Shown here piece by piece: positions 1 to 8,328 of a DNA stretch of 64,000 bases. The stretch spans positions 6,076,001 through 6,140,000 of the forward strand of contig NZ_JADBGF010000001.1 of the NCBI RefSeq assembly GCF_014873495.1, given 5' to 3'. A model generated the notes under the pieces. The model was given only the letters and a program-made list of their open reading frames with translations. It was not told where the DNA came from and ran no database searches. The stretch is from Streptomyces stelliscabiei (GTDB lineage Bacteria > Actinomycetota > Actinomycetes > Streptomycetales > Streptomycetaceae). The translations under genes were made by a program, and so were the position numbers. Numbering within the stretch: position 1 is the first letter of the stretch; each line of letters begins with the position of its first letter.

Positions 1-174
1 CCCAGCCCTCGTCGGTCGGCTTCAGCGCGGAAACGGACTCGGGGGCACGGCCCAGCAGCTGACTGAGCTGCTCGATCGCGCTCCGCATGGCCTCGGGCGC
101 GGAGACCCGTTCCTCGGCGGGCTCTGACTCCCGCGACGAGGAACGGCGCTTCTCCGACTCCCGACCGTTCATCA
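1..174 (-). CDS. gvpO: GvpO-like gas vesicle protein, N-terminal part only
   Basis: The frame runs from an ATG at 174 off the left edge, giving the first 58 residues. After a charged, Ser/Arg/Glu-rich leader of about 27 residues the segment AMRSAIEQLSQLLGRAPESV, followed by a DEGW, fits the GvpO family (helix, then 'V-x-x-L-x-x-T-x-D-G-W'). GvpO is an accessory gas vesicle protein of actinobacteria and haloarchaea; its biochemical role is not well defined. A purine-rich stretch (GGCAGGTGACAG) precedes the ATG. A stress-sigma-like promoter lies just upstream at 194-217. The call rests on a short segment, so family membership is likely but not certain. Confidence 0.65.
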
Positions 175-193
175 CTGTCACCTGCCTGTCCGT

Positions 194-217
194 ATACCCA
201 TCATTGTCCTTTTAAGC
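194..217 (-). promoter_or_regulatory. Stress-sigma (SigB/SigF-type) promoter for the GvpO-like gene
   Basis: Read on the minus strand, GCTT is followed by 14 bases and GGGTAT. This fits the Streptomyces SigB-type consensus GNNT-N14-16-GGGTAC/T that I recall. The predicted transcript start is about 12 bases before the ATG at 174. The surrounding bases are unusually A+T-rich for this genome. Confidence 0.45.
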
Positions 218-250
218 GGCATATGTGAACTTCTTACGCGTTGATGCCGT

Positions 251-976
251 TCAGTCGGAGGGCGCGCCGTCGGACAGACTCAGATACGTGTGCAGGTGGC
301 CCGCCCCCTCCAACATCGCCGCCGTCCGGGAGGTCAGGGCGGTGCGACGGGCCGTGATCGCGGCGCGGAGGGCCTCGGTGCCGCCCTCGTCGCGGAGGTC
401 TTCGAGGACGGGGCGGATCTGGTCGAGGAGGTAGTGGTTGCGGCGGAGGGCGAGGATGAAACGGGCGTCGCGCACCTCCTCGGGGGCGTAGTGGCGGTAG
501 CCGGTGCCGCGTTCACGACGGGGCGCGAGGAGACCGGCCGCCTCCCAGACGCGGAGCGTCGACGTGCGGACGCCGAGCAGCGCGGCGACCTCGCCGATCA
601 GCAGGTCGGTGGCGGGTACGTCGTCCTCCGGCGGCTCCCCGGCCAGCGTCCGCAGCGCCTCGCCGGTCGTCCGCAACGACACCCGCTCCGCGTGCAGCGT
701 CGCGTGGACCTCGTCCACCAGCGCCAGGGCCCCCGGCACGTCCCCCTCGTGCACGGTCCGCATGATCCGCGCGGCGGCCACCGCCCCGTACCCCTTCGAC
801 AGGGCCCGGTACGTCAGCAGCGCCCGCCGGTGCGCGTCGCCGAACACCCGGTACCCCGAGTCCGTACGCGGCACGGGCGGCAGCACCCCGGCCGTCTCGT
901 AGTTGCGGATCTGCTGGGTGGAGACACCGCAGAGGCGGGCGAGGTCGACGGGGCGCAGGCGGGGCGGACCGGGCAC
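251..976 (-). CDS. MerR-family transcriptional regulator with two DNA-binding-like halves (TioE-like)
   Basis: The protein opens with a MerR winged helix-turn-helix (RPVDLARLCGVSTQQIRNYE, then GVLPPVPRTDSGYRVFGD). About 120 residues later it has a second MerR-like half (IGEVAALLGVRTSTLRVWE, GYRHYAPEEVRDARFI). This double arrangement is seen in actinobacterial TioE-like regulators. No ligand-binding cysteines are visible. The start is uncertain: I chose the GTG at 976 because it is the last start before the conserved domain and avoids a long overlap with the gene that stops at 1036, but it has no good ribosome binding site. The frame is open further upstream. Confidence 0.75.
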   Translation of the reverse strand: MPGPPRLRPVDLARLCGVSTQQIRNYETAGVLPPVPRTDSGYRVFGDAHRRALLTYRALSKGYGAVAAARIMRTVHEGDVPGALALVDEVHATLHAERVSLRTTGEALRTLAGEPPEDDVPATDLLIGEVAALLGVRTSTLRVWEAAGLLAPRRERGTGYRHYAPEEVRDARFILALRRNHYLLDQIRPVLEDLRDEGGTEALRAAITARRTALTSRTAAMLEGAGHLHTYLSLSDGAPSD

Positions 977-1035
977 GGTGGGCGTACGGGGCGGGCCGGT
1001 TCGACGGGGTGCGGGCGGGGCCTTCTCCTCGTCCG

Positions 1036-1443
1036 TCAGTCCTCGCCGTCCTTCTTCTCCCGCTTCTCGCCCTTCTCCTCCTCCTGCCGCTTCAGCTCCT
1101 CCTCGCGGCGGCGGAGGTCGGCCTCCCAGCTCTTGAGGAGGGCCTCGTCCTTCTTGTTGTCCTCGGCGAGCGACTTCAGGAACTCGGGGTTGTCGTCGGG
1201 GGCGACGTACTCCGCGCGGTGGCCCCGGTGCCACTCGGAGGGTGTGCGTCCACTCCCGGGAACGCCCCGCAGCTTGCCGGCGACGAGCCAGGCGATGGGG
1301 CCGACGATCCAGAAGAGCAGGATGATGAAGACCCAGGCGATCTTCGGCAGGTGCTTCGCCTCGTCCTCGGGGGTGTTGAGGCAGTCGATGAACGCGTAGA
1401 TCGTCAGCGCCAGCGGCACGAGGTACAGCAACACCCTGAGCAT
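1036..1443 (-). CDS. Small membrane protein with PLDc_N (cardiolipin synthase N-terminal-type) domain
   Basis: This 135-residue protein begins with two closely spaced membrane segments (about residues 3-20 and 37-57). The second is in the PLDc_N pattern (LPKIAWVFIILLFWIVGPIAWL). A long, highly charged Glu/Lys/Arg tail follows and is predicted coiled coil (ADLRRREEELKRQEEE). No phospholipase HKD motif is present, so it is not a phospholipase itself. A good ribosome binding site (CAGGGGG) precedes the ATG at 1443. It lies directly upstream of the MerR gene on the same strand and may be co-transcribed. Function unknown. Confidence 0.75.
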   Translation of the reverse strand: MLRVLLYLVPLALTIYAFIDCLNTPEDEAKHLPKIAWVFIILLFWIVGPIAWLVAGKLRGVPGSGRTPSEWHRGHRAEYVAPDDNPEFLKSLAEDNKKDEALLKSWEADLRRREEELKRQEEEKGEKREKKDGED

Positions 1444-1546
1444 GGAACAGCCCCCTGGAAGCGGTGGCGGCCGGTCGACCGGCCGCCGGACACGACGGCG
1501 GGACCGTGCGCGGGGCCCCGTGACGGGGTCAGGGTAGCCCCTCGGG

Positions 1547-1552
1547 GATACT
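1547..1552 (+). promoter_or_regulatory. Possible -10 hexamer of a leaderless menaquinone decarboxylase transcript
   Basis: GATACT ends 7 bases before the ATG at 1560 and there is no Shine-Dalgarno sequence before that start. The first base departs from TAnnnT, so this is weaker than the other leaderless candidates here. Confidence 0.3.
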
Positions 1553-1559
1553 TGTCCGC

Positions 1560-3017
1560 ATGGCTTACGACGATCTTCGCTCCCTGCTCCGCGCACTGGA
1601 GCGCGAGGGCGATCTCAAGCGCATCAAGGCCGAAGTCGACCCCTGTCTGGAGGTCGGGGAGATCGTCGACCGGGTCAACAAGGCCGGCGGCCCCGCCCTG
1701 CTCTTCGAGAACGTGAAGGGCTCCTCGATGCCCCTCGCGATGAACGTCTTCGGCACGGACCGCCGCCTGCTGAAAGCCCTCGGTCTCAAGTCGTACGCCG
1801 AGATCAGCGAGAAGATCGGCGGCCTGCTCAGGCCCGAACTGCCGCAGGGCTTCGTGGGGGTGCGCGAGGCGTTCGGGAAGCTCGGCGCGATGACGCACGT
1901 CCCGCCGAAGAAGGTGAAGGCGGACAGCGCCCCGGTGCAGGAGGTCGTCCTCCAGGGCGACGACGTGGACCTGGACCAGCTCCCGGCCCTCTTCACCTGG
2001 CCGAAGGACGGCGGCTCCTTCTTCAACCTCGGTCTCACCCACACCAAGCACCCCGAGACCGGCGTACGCAACCTCGGCCTCTACCGCCTCCAGCGCCACG
2101 ACAGGCGCACGATCGGCATGCACTGGCAGATCCACAAGGACAGCCGCAACCACTACCAGGTGGCCGCCAAGCGCGGTGAGCGCCTGCCGGTCGCCATCGC
2201 CTTCGGCTGCCCGCCCGCCGTGACCTACGCCTCGACGGCCCCGCTCCCCGGTGACATCGACGAGTACCTGTTCGCCGGGTTCGTCTCGGGGAAGCGGATC
2301 GAGATGGTCGACTGCAAGACCGTGCCGCTGCAGGTGCCGGCGCAGGCGGAGGTGGTCATCGAGGGCTGGCTGGAGCCCGGCGAGATGCTTCCCGAGGGCC
2401 CGTTCGGCGACCACACCGGCTTCTACACGCCGCAGGAACCGTTCCCCGCGCTGAAGATCGACTGTGTGACGATGCGGAAGCGGCCGCTGCTGCAGTCGAT
2501 CGTCGTGGGCCGCCCGCCGACGGAGGACGGGCCGCTGGGGCGGGCGACGGAACGCTTCTTCCTGCCGTTGTTGAAGATCATCGTCCCGGACATCGTGGAC
2601 TACCACCTCCCCGAGGCGGGCGGCTTCCACAACTGCGCGATCATCTCGATCGACAAGAAGTACCCCAAGCACGCGCAGAAGGTCATGCACGCGATCTGGG
2701 GCGCCCACATGATGTCCCTGACCAAGCTGATCGTGGTCGTCGACTCCGACTGCGACGTCCACGACCTCCACGAGGTCGCCTGGCGCGCCCTCGGCAACAC
2801 GGACTACTCCCGCGACCTGTCGGTGGTCGAGGGCCCGGTGGACCATCTGGACCATGCCTCCTACCAGCAGTTCTGGGGCGGCAAGGCGGGGATCGACGCG
2901 ACGAAGAAGTGGGTCGAGGAGGGCTACACGCGGGACGGGGGCTGGCCCGACATGGTCGAGTCCGACCCGGCCACGGCGGCCCTGGTCGACCGCCGCTGGA
3001 AGGAGTACGGCCTGTGA
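1560..3017 (+). CDS. mqnL: UbiD-family menaquinone biosynthesis decarboxylase (futalosine pathway)
   Basis: A 485-residue UbiD-family enzyme, the usual length. The hallmark EGPFGDHTGFYTP is at about residues 278-290; this region carries a catalytic Glu and binds prenylated FMN. In the futalosine pathway it is expected to decarboxylate the prenylated 1,4-dihydroxy-6-naphthoate intermediate. The gene overlaps the next gene, a UbiA-type prenyltransferase, by GTGA, so the two are translationally coupled. The partner enzyme that makes prenyl-FMN (UbiX type) is encoded at 5233. Family assignment is firm. Its place in the menaquinone rather than another aromatic pathway rests on the prenyltransferase neighbour and on mqnE nearby. 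Confidence 0.9.
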   Translation: MAYDDLRSLLRALEREGDLKRIKAEVDPCLEVGEIVDRVNKAGGPALLFENVKGSSMPLAMNVFGTDRRLLKALGLKSYAEISEKIGGLLRPELPQGFVGVREAFGKLGAMTHVPPKKVKADSAPVQEVVLQGDDVDLDQLPALFTWPKDGGSFFNLGLTHTKHPETGVRNLGLYRLQRHDRRTIGMHWQIHKDSRNHYQVAAKRGERLPVAIAFGCPPAVTYASTAPLPGDIDEYLFAGFVSGKRIEMVDCKTVPLQVPAQAEVVIEGWLEPGEMLPEGPFGDHTGFYTPQEPFPALKIDCVTMRKRPLLQSIVVGRPPTEDGPLGRATERFFLPLLKIIVPDIVDYHLPEAGGFHNCAIISIDKKYPKHAQKVMHAIWGAHMMSLTKLIVVVDSDCDVHDLHEVAWRALGNTDYSRDLSVVEGPVDHLDHASYQQFWGGKAGIDATKKWVEEGYTRDGGWPDMVESDPATAALVDRRWKEYGL

Positions 3018-3916
3018 CCAGCGCCTCCGCCGCGATCCCGCAGCCGGGCCGCACCAAGGCATTCCTCCGGCTGGTGATGATCGAGCACTCGATCTTCGCG
3101 CTGCCCTTCGCGTACATCGCCGCGCTCACCGCCATGTTCCGGCTGGACGGCAACGTCCACTGGGCGCGGCTGCTGCTGGTCACCGTCTGCATGGTGGGTC
3201 TGCGTACGTTCGCGATGGCGGTCAACCGGATCATCGACCGGGAGATCGACGCCCGTAACCCGCGTACGGCACATCGCGAGCTGGTGACCGGCGCGATGTC
3301 GGTCAAGCACGCCTGGACGGGCGCGCTGATCGCGCTGGTGATCTTCCTGGGCGCGGCGGCCCTGCTGAACCCCCTCTGCCTCGCCCTGGCCCCCATCGCC
3401 GTGATCCCGATGGTCGTCTACCCCTACGGCAAACGCTTCACGAACTACCCGCAGGCCATCCTCGGCCTCGCGCAGGCCATGGGGCCCATCGGCGGCTGGC
3501 TCGCGATCACCGGGGAGTGGTCCTGGGAGGCGGTCGTCCTCGGTCTGGCGGTGGGCATCTGGATCGGGGGCTTCGACCTCATCTACGCCTGCCAGGACAT
3601 CGACTCCGACCGGGAGTCGGGCGTGCTGTCGGTGCCGGCCCGGTTCGGTGTTCCGGCGGCGATCCGGTCGGCGCGGGTGTGCCACGCCGTCACGACCGCG
3701 CTGTTCGCCTGGTACGCCGTCCTGACGGGCGCGGGGGCGTTCCTGTGGCTGGGGCTGGCGATCGTGGCGGGCGCGTTCGTGTACGAGCACACGATCGTGC
3801 GTCCGCACGATCTGTCCCGGCTGAACCGGGCGTTCTTCTCGGTCAACGGGTTCATCGGGATTGCCCTGTTCGTGTGCGCCCTGCTCGATCTTCTGGTTCG
3901 GGGTCTGACCCTCTGA
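3014..3916 (+). CDS. mqnP: UbiA-family prenyltransferase for menaquinone (MqnP)
   Basis: A 300-residue integral membrane protein with about eight or nine hydrophobic helices. Both Asp-rich motifs of the UbiA superfamily are present: NRIIDREID at about residues 71-79 and QDIDSDRES at about 194-202, which bind the Mg-diphosphate of the polyprenyl donor. It is expected to attach the polyprenyl chain to 1,4-dihydroxy-6-naphthoate at the membrane. The GTG start at 3014 overlaps the stop of the decarboxylase gene (GTGA). A long-chain polyprenyl diphosphate synthase that could supply the donor is at 61069. Heme O synthase or MenA are alternatives, but context favours MqnP. Confidence 0.88.
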   Translation: MTSASAAIPQPGRTKAFLRLVMIEHSIFALPFAYIAALTAMFRLDGNVHWARLLLVTVCMVGLRTFAMAVNRIIDREIDARNPRTAHRELVTGAMSVKHAWTGALIALVIFLGAAALLNPLCLALAPIAVIPMVVYPYGKRFTNYPQAILGLAQAMGPIGGWLAITGEWSWEAVVLGLAVGIWIGGFDLIYACQDIDSDRESGVLSVPARFGVPAAIRSARVCHAVTTALFAWYAVLTGAGAFLWLGLAIVAGAFVYEHTIVRPHDLSRLNRAFFSVNGFIGIALFVCALLDLLVRGLTL

Positions 3917-3961
3917 TCACCGTCGGCCTACCATCGAGGGCAGGACCCCAGGGAGGCCAGC

Positions 3962-4528
3962 GTGACCGTCTCGGGCATCGACCGCCTGCACTCGCAGCTC
4001 AGCAGGCTGGAGGACATGTTCCCCGGCTATCTGACGGAGATTGTCGAGGGCAGCATCGTGATGAACCCGGTCAGGCCGTTCCATGGGAAGACGATCCTGA
4101 GAGTGTCGACGGACCTGGAGGAACAGCTTCTGCCACCCTGGGCGCTGGTGAGTGATGTGGCGTTCCCCTTCGACGATGCCAACGAGTTCTGCCCGGACAT
4201 CGCCGTCATCCCGGCGGAGGCGGAGAACCGCAGCGCATATCCGGCCGATCTGATCGAGTTCGTGGCCGAAGTGGTGTCGCCGGAAAGCATCCGACGCGAC
4301 TACGAGATCAAGCCTCGCTGGTACGCCTCCCGAGGCATCACCCACTACGTGATCCTGGATCCGCTCAAGGGCCACGCCGTCATGATGTGGAACCCCGGGC
4401 CCGACGGCTACCGGGGCCGCGACACCCTGCCCTACGGCCCCGACCTGACCCTCGACACCTCCCTCGGCAAACTCACGATCGCCACCGCCCGACTCCCCGT
4501 GGACCCGAAGGCGCCCCCTACGCGCTGA
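3962..4528 (+). CDS. Uma2-family (DUF820) putative PD-(D/E)XK nuclease-like protein
   Basis: A 188-residue protein with the Uma2 pattern. FCPDIAVIPAE supplies the first acidic residue. LIEFVAEVVSPESIRRDYEI and the following K-P-R-W-Y contain the E...K part of a restriction-endonuclease-like fold. GITHYVILDP is the usual late strand. Such genes are numerous in Streptomyces and cyanobacteria, and their substrates are unknown. The GTG at 3962 has a good ribosome binding site (CAGGGAGG) 5-6 bases upstream. It sits between menaquinone genes but has no evident role in that pathway. Confidence 0.8.
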   Translation: MTVSGIDRLHSQLSRLEDMFPGYLTEIVEGSIVMNPVRPFHGKTILRVSTDLEEQLLPPWALVSDVAFPFDDANEFCPDIAVIPAEAENRSAYPADLIEFVAEVVSPESIRRDYEIKPRWYASRGITHYVILDPLKGHAVMMWNPGPDGYRGRDTLPYGPDLTLDTSLGKLTIATARLPVDPKAPPTR

Positions 4529-5141
4529 GCGCCCCGCGGGGTTCACGCCGCCGGAACAGGAACGCCGCCGCGACCCCCGTCACCAGCCCGATCAGGTGCC
4601 CCTGCCAGCTGATGCCGGTCTCGTTCGGGGCGATGCCCGCCAGGATCGAGCCGCCCCAGACGGCCGCGACCAGCACACCCGCCGCGACCCCCAGCAGCCG
4701 GCGCTCGACGAACCCGCTGACGACGAGGAATCCGAAGAGCCCGAAGACGACGCCGGAGGCGCCGGCGGTGTTCGTGTTGTCCGGGGATATCAGCCACACC
4801 CCCAGCCCGTCCGCGACGATGATCAGCGCGCAGACGGCGGCGAAGCGCCGCAGCCCCCCGAGGGCCGAGAGGAACCCCAGCACCAGCAACGGCACGCTGT
4901 TCGCCGCGACATGGGCGAAGCCGAAGTGGACGAACGAGGCGGGCACGACATCGACCAGCTCGGGCACCGAGCGCGGGACGATCCCGAAGCGGTCCAGCGA
5001 GTGACCCGTCGCCACGTCGATCACTTCGAGCAGCCACAACAGCGCCACCCAGCCCACCATCAGCTTGGCCGCCGCCTTCGCCCGGTCCCCCCGCGACCAC
5101 TCCCGCTCAGGACTCAGCGCCCCACGTACTCCACCAGCCAT
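4518..5141 (-). CDS. Rhomboid-family intramembrane serine protease
   Basis: A 207-residue polytopic membrane protein of the six-helix rhomboid core. Visible are FAHVAANSVPLLVLG (helix 2 with the oxyanion His/Asn), GASGVVFGLFGFL (catalytic Ser in GxSG) and WQGHLIGLVTG (catalytic His in the last helix). Rhomboids cleave substrates within the membrane; no substrate can be named. The ATG at 5141 is preceded by GAGTCGGGGG. It converges on the Uma2 gene with an 11-base overlap of 3' ends and diverges from the UbiX-type gene. Confidence 0.88.
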   Translation of the reverse strand: MAGGVRGALSPEREWSRGDRAKAAAKLMVGWVALLWLLEVIDVATGHSLDRFGIVPRSVPELVDVVPASFVHFGFAHVAANSVPLLVLGFLSALGGLRRFAAVCALIIVADGLGVWLISPDNTNTAGASGVVFGLFGFLVVSGFVERRLLGVAAGVLVAAVWGGSILAGIAPNETGISWQGHLIGLVTGVAAAFLFRRREPRGALSA

Positions 5142-5219
5142 GTCCGACCCCCGACTCAACTCGTCCCCTTCAAGAAACGGCCGTGCCCCCTTGACCGGTT
5201 CCCGCCCCGCGCCGCCGGA

Positions 5220-5225
5220 TAGGCT
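5220..5225 (+). promoter_or_regulatory. -10 hexamer of a leaderless UbiX-type transcript
   Basis: TAGGCT lies exactly 7 bases before the GTG at 5233. Transcription would then begin at or next to the start codon. Confidence 0.45.
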
Positions 5226-5232
5226 CGGGGTC

Positions 5233-5931
5233 GTGAACCCAGCCAAGCCAGGGAAGACGCCGCGTACGCCTTGGATCGTAGGGGTGTCCGGCGCATCCGG
5301 CACCCCATACGCCGCGGCGGTGCTGCGCGCGCTCCTCGCCGCCGGCGAGAGCGTCGACCTCGTGGTGTCCCGGGCCTCGCGGCTGACCCTGCTCGACGAG
5401 ACCGGTATCTCCTTCCGGGACGCCCACTGGCGCGACGACCTGCGGGAATGGCTGACCCGTGGCGCCGACGGCAAGCCCGGCACGTTCACCGTGGACCTCG
5501 ACGGCGACCGCGTACGGCACTGGAGCGCCGGGGATCTGGCCGCCGGACCGTCCTCGGGCTCGTACCCCGTCAAGGGGATGCTCATCGTGCCCGCGTCGAC
5601 CGCGTGCGTCGCGGGCGTGGCCCTGGGGCTCTCGAAGGATCTGCTGCAACGCGCGGCGAGCGTGACCCTCAAGGAGGGCCGGCCCCTGGTGGTCGCCGTA
5701 CGCGAGACCCCGTTGAGCGGGCAGACCCTGCGCCACCTGGTGACCCTGGACGAGGCGGGCGCGACCGTACTGCCCGCGTCCCCGGCCTTCTACGCGGGCG
5801 CCACGCACATCCAGGACCTGGTGGACTTCGTCGCCGGACGGGCGCTGGACGCGGTGGGCGTCCCGCACACCCTGTACCGGCGCTGGGAGGGCGACGTGGG
5901 CGGCGCGCGCGCCTCTCGTACCACCACCTGA
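5233..5931 (+). CDS. mqnM: UbiX-family flavin prenyltransferase
   Basis: A 232-residue UbiX/Pad1-type flavoprotein that makes prenylated FMN, the cofactor of UbiD-type decarboxylases such as the one at 1560. The N-terminal Rossmann motif IVGVSGASGTPYA (about residues 15-27) and the FMN-phosphate region ('VPASTACVAGVALG', 'LSKDLLQRAA') are intact. A 30-40 residue insert (ADGKPGTFTVDLDGDRVRHW) separates the first strands and is longer than in E. coli UbiX. The GTG start is placed by homology and by the leaderless -10 hexamer 7 bases upstream. Confidence 0.87.
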   Translation: MNPAKPGKTPRTPWIVGVSGASGTPYAAAVLRALLAAGESVDLVVSRASRLTLLDETGISFRDAHWRDDLREWLTRGADGKPGTFTVDLDGDRVRHWSAGDLAAGPSSGSYPVKGMLIVPASTACVAGVALGLSKDLLQRAASVTLKEGRPLVVAVRETPLSGQTLRHLVTLDEAGATVLPASPAFYAGATHIQDLVDFVAGRALDAVGVPHTLYRRWEGDVGGARASRTTT

Positions 5932-6024
5932 GCGCCCCACACGCTCACCCCTCGCCCCGCACGACCCCGTACGACCTCACGCATCACTCACAACGCAACT
6001 CTTCAGCGGAAGGCAACCGATCGC

Positions 6025-6480
6025 ATGGACGCGGTGGACAGGCAGCTCATCCAGGCCCTGAGGGAGAACGGCCGGGCCTCCTACGCGGAGCTGGGACGCC
6101 TCGTCGGTCTGTCGGGACCCAGTGTCACCGACCGCATCAACCGGCTGGAGGCGGCCGGGGTCATCACCGGCTATCGCGCCACCGTCAACGCGGCTTCCCT
6201 CGGCCTCGGCGTGACCGCCCTCATCGGCATCTCCCTCTCCGACGCCGCCGACCACGAGGACGTGGCGACACGGCTGCGGGACCTGGCCGAGATCGAGGAC
6301 TGCTGGTTCATCGCGGGCGACGACTCCTTCATGCTCAAGGTGCGCGCCCCCGACGTGGACGGTCTGGAGAAGACCATCCGCCGCCTCTCCGGCACCGCCG
6401 GTGTCTCCCGGACCCGTACGACCATCGTGCTCTCCACGAAGTGGGAGAACCGGGTGGGTGAGCTGCCGGAGGAGGAGTAG
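6025..6480 (+). CDS. Lrp/AsnC-family transcriptional regulator
   Basis: A 151-residue Lrp/AsnC protein: an N-terminal helix-turn-helix (VDRQLIQALRENGRASYAEL, then VGLSGPSVTDRINRLE) followed by the RAM/AsnC effector domain (about residues 65-145, with VEDCWFIAGDDSF-like ligand-loop residues). It probably binds DNA as an octamer or dimer of dimers in response to an amino acid. It lies 66 bases before mqnE and after the UbiX-type gene, on the same strand, so it may regulate or be co-transcribed with menaquinone genes. The effector is unknown. An AAGG precedes the ATG. Confidence 0.88.
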   Translation: MDAVDRQLIQALRENGRASYAELGRLVGLSGPSVTDRINRLEAAGVITGYRATVNAASLGLGVTALIGISLSDAADHEDVATRLRDLAEIEDCWFIAGDDSFMLKVRAPDVDGLEKTIRRLSGTAGVSRTRTTIVLSTKWENRVGELPEEE

Positions 6481-6546
6481 GGCGGTGGACGTAGGGTTGA
6501 GCGGGCAAGTCGGTAGGTCGGTGGTCGGTCGGTGAAAGGTGTGGGC

Positions 6547-7710
6547 ATGGACGTCGGGCTCAAGCGGGAGCTGGAGGAGAAGGTCCGCTCCGGCGAGCGG
6601 CTGACCCGCGAGGACGGCATCGCGCTCTACGAGTCGGACGACCTGGCCTGGCTGGGCGGTCTGGCGCACGAGGTGCGGACGCGGAAGAACGGCGACGTCG
6701 TCCACTTCAACGTCAACCGCCACCTCAACATGACCAACGTGTGCACGGCGTCGTGCGCGTACTGCTCCTTCCAGCGCAAGCCGGGGGAGAAGGACGCGTA
6801 CACGATGCGCATCGAGGAGGCGGTGAAGCTCGCCAAGGCGATGGAGGGCGAGAACCTCACCGAGCTGCACATCGTCAACGGCCTGCACCCGAACCTTCCG
6901 TGGCGCTACTACCCGCGCTCGCTGAAGGAGCTGAAGGCCGCCCTCCCGGACGTCTCGCTCAAGGCCTTCACGGCCACCGAGATCCACCACTTCGAGACGA
7001 TCAGCGGTCTGACGGCGTCGGAGATCCTCGACGAACTGATCGACGCGGGGCTCGAATCCCTCACCGGCGGCGGCGCGGAGATCTTCGACTGGGAGGTCCG
7101 GCAGCACATCGTCGACCACCGCACCCACTGGGAGGACTGGTCGCGGATCCACCGCCTGGCGCACGAGAAGGGCCTCAAGACCCCGTGCACCATGCTCTAC
7201 GGCCACATCGAGGAGCCGCGCCACCGGGTGGACCACGTCCTGCGCCTGCGTGAACTGCAGGACGAGACCGGCGGTTTCCAGGTCTTCATCCCCCTGCGCT
7301 ACCAGCACGACTTCGTCGACATGCAGGACGGCAAGGTCCGCAACCGCCTCCAGGCCCGCACCCAGATGGCGACGGGTGCCGAGGCCCTGAAGACCTTCGC
7401 GGTCTCCCGCCTCCTCTTCGACAACGTCCCCCACGTCAAGGTCTTCTGGGTCATGCACGGCGTCCAGACGGCCCAGCTGGCGCTGCAGCACGGCGCCGAC
7501 GACATGGACGGCTCGGTCGTCGAGTACAAGATCACCCACGACGCGGACAACTACGGCACGCCGAACAAGCTGACCCGCGAGGACCTGCTGGACCTCATCC
7601 GCGACGCCGGCTTCCGCCCGGTGGAACGGAACACGAGGTACGAGATCATCCGCGAGTACGACGGCCCGGACCCGGCACGCCGGGAATCTCCGCAGCCGAT
7701 GCGGGTGTGA
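6547..7710 (+). CDS. mqnE: Aminofutalosine synthase MqnE (radical SAM)
   Basis: A 387-residue radical SAM enzyme. The 4Fe-4S cluster ligands are in CTASCAYC (Cys66, Cys70, Cys73), the CxxxCxxC motif. It joins 3-[(1-carboxyvinyl)oxy]benzoate, the product of MqnA, to S-adenosylmethionine to give aminofutalosine. It differs from MqnC (at 19715) in the residues after the cluster (SFQRKPGEKDAY here, AFYAPPK there) and carries the LTELHIVNGLHPNLPW segment typical of MqnE. I chose the ATG at 6547, 5 bases after AAAGGTG; GTG codons at 6532 and 6541 are in frame. Confidence 0.92.
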   Translation: MDVGLKRELEEKVRSGERLTREDGIALYESDDLAWLGGLAHEVRTRKNGDVVHFNVNRHLNMTNVCTASCAYCSFQRKPGEKDAYTMRIEEAVKLAKAMEGENLTELHIVNGLHPNLPWRYYPRSLKELKAALPDVSLKAFTATEIHHFETISGLTASEILDELIDAGLESLTGGGAEIFDWEVRQHIVDHRTHWEDWSRIHRLAHEKGLKTPCTMLYGHIEEPRHRVDHVLRLRELQDETGGFQVFIPLRYQHDFVDMQDGKVRNRLQARTQMATGAEALKTFAVSRLLFDNVPHVKVFWVMHGVQTAQLALQHGADDMDGSVVEYKITHDADNYGTPNKLTREDLLDLIRDAGFRPVERNTRYEIIREYDGPDPARRESPQPMRV

Positions 7711-7814
7711 GCCGCCGACGCGGGTCCGAGGGCGACGTGCGTCCCGTGCACCCTTGACAGGGGCACGATCAAGATCGCACGCTTTCCCCATCTTGCATCA
7801 CAGGAGGGGGAAAC

Positions 7815-8252
7815 GTGATGAGGCATTCCTGGGGCAGGCTCGGCACGCTGGCCGGAGCGTTCGTACTCGCGGCGAGCACCGTGATGACGGGCGGGACTCC
7901 GGCCGCCGCGGCACCCTCGGTGTCGTTCGACCCGGATCTGACGACCATCTATCGCAATCAGCGCATCTACGTCTCCATCGACGGCGACTACGCCGGCTAT
8001 GCCACCTGGTACAGCGATCCGGGAGAGATCTCGACGGGGGACACGCTGGAGGCCCACGACGCGCGCTCGGACGGCTATGGCATCGAGGCGCAGATCAGCA
8101 ACGGCCGGATCGCCACGACGCGCGGCCACAACGCCCCTTACACGGAAAGGGACTCGGGTGATGTCGTCGAGGACGTCGAGTACCTGATGTGGGTGTGCGT
8201 GGTGAAGGGCAGCTATCAGAACTGCTCCGACGTGGTGTCGGTCTGGTCCTGA
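7815..8252 (+). CDS. Small secreted protein of unknown function
   Basis: A 145-residue protein with a clear Sec signal peptide: MMRHSWGR, a hydrophobic core and a likely cut after TPAAAA at about residue 33. The mature part is Asp/Tyr-rich, predicted beta (RIYVSIDGDYAGYATWYSD), and ends with two Cys (WVCVVKGSYQNC), which could form a disulfide. A strong ribosome binding site (AGGAGGGGG) precedes the GTG-ATG start. I do not recognise the family. It stands alone between mqnE and a GNAT gene. Confidence 0.75.
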   Translation: MMRHSWGRLGTLAGAFVLAASTVMTGGTPAAAAPSVSFDPDLTTIYRNQRIYVSIDGDYAGYATWYSDPGEISTGDTLEAHDARSDGYGIEAQISNGRIATTRGHNAPYTERDSGDVVEDVEYLMWVCVVKGSYQNCSDVVSVWS

Positions 8253-8316
8253 TCGAAGGGCCGGAGAATGGCCGGAGTGGGGCCGGAGAAGTGTGAGTGT
8301 CTCGTCGGGTAATGAC

Positions 8317-8322
8317 TACTCT
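8317..8322 (+). promoter_or_regulatory. -10 hexamer of a leaderless GNAT transcript
   Basis: TACTCT lies 6 bases before the ATG at 8329, within a locally A+T-rich stretch. This favours the ATG over the upstream in-frame GTG at 8293. Confidence 0.4.
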
Positions 8323-8328
8323 TCTTCA

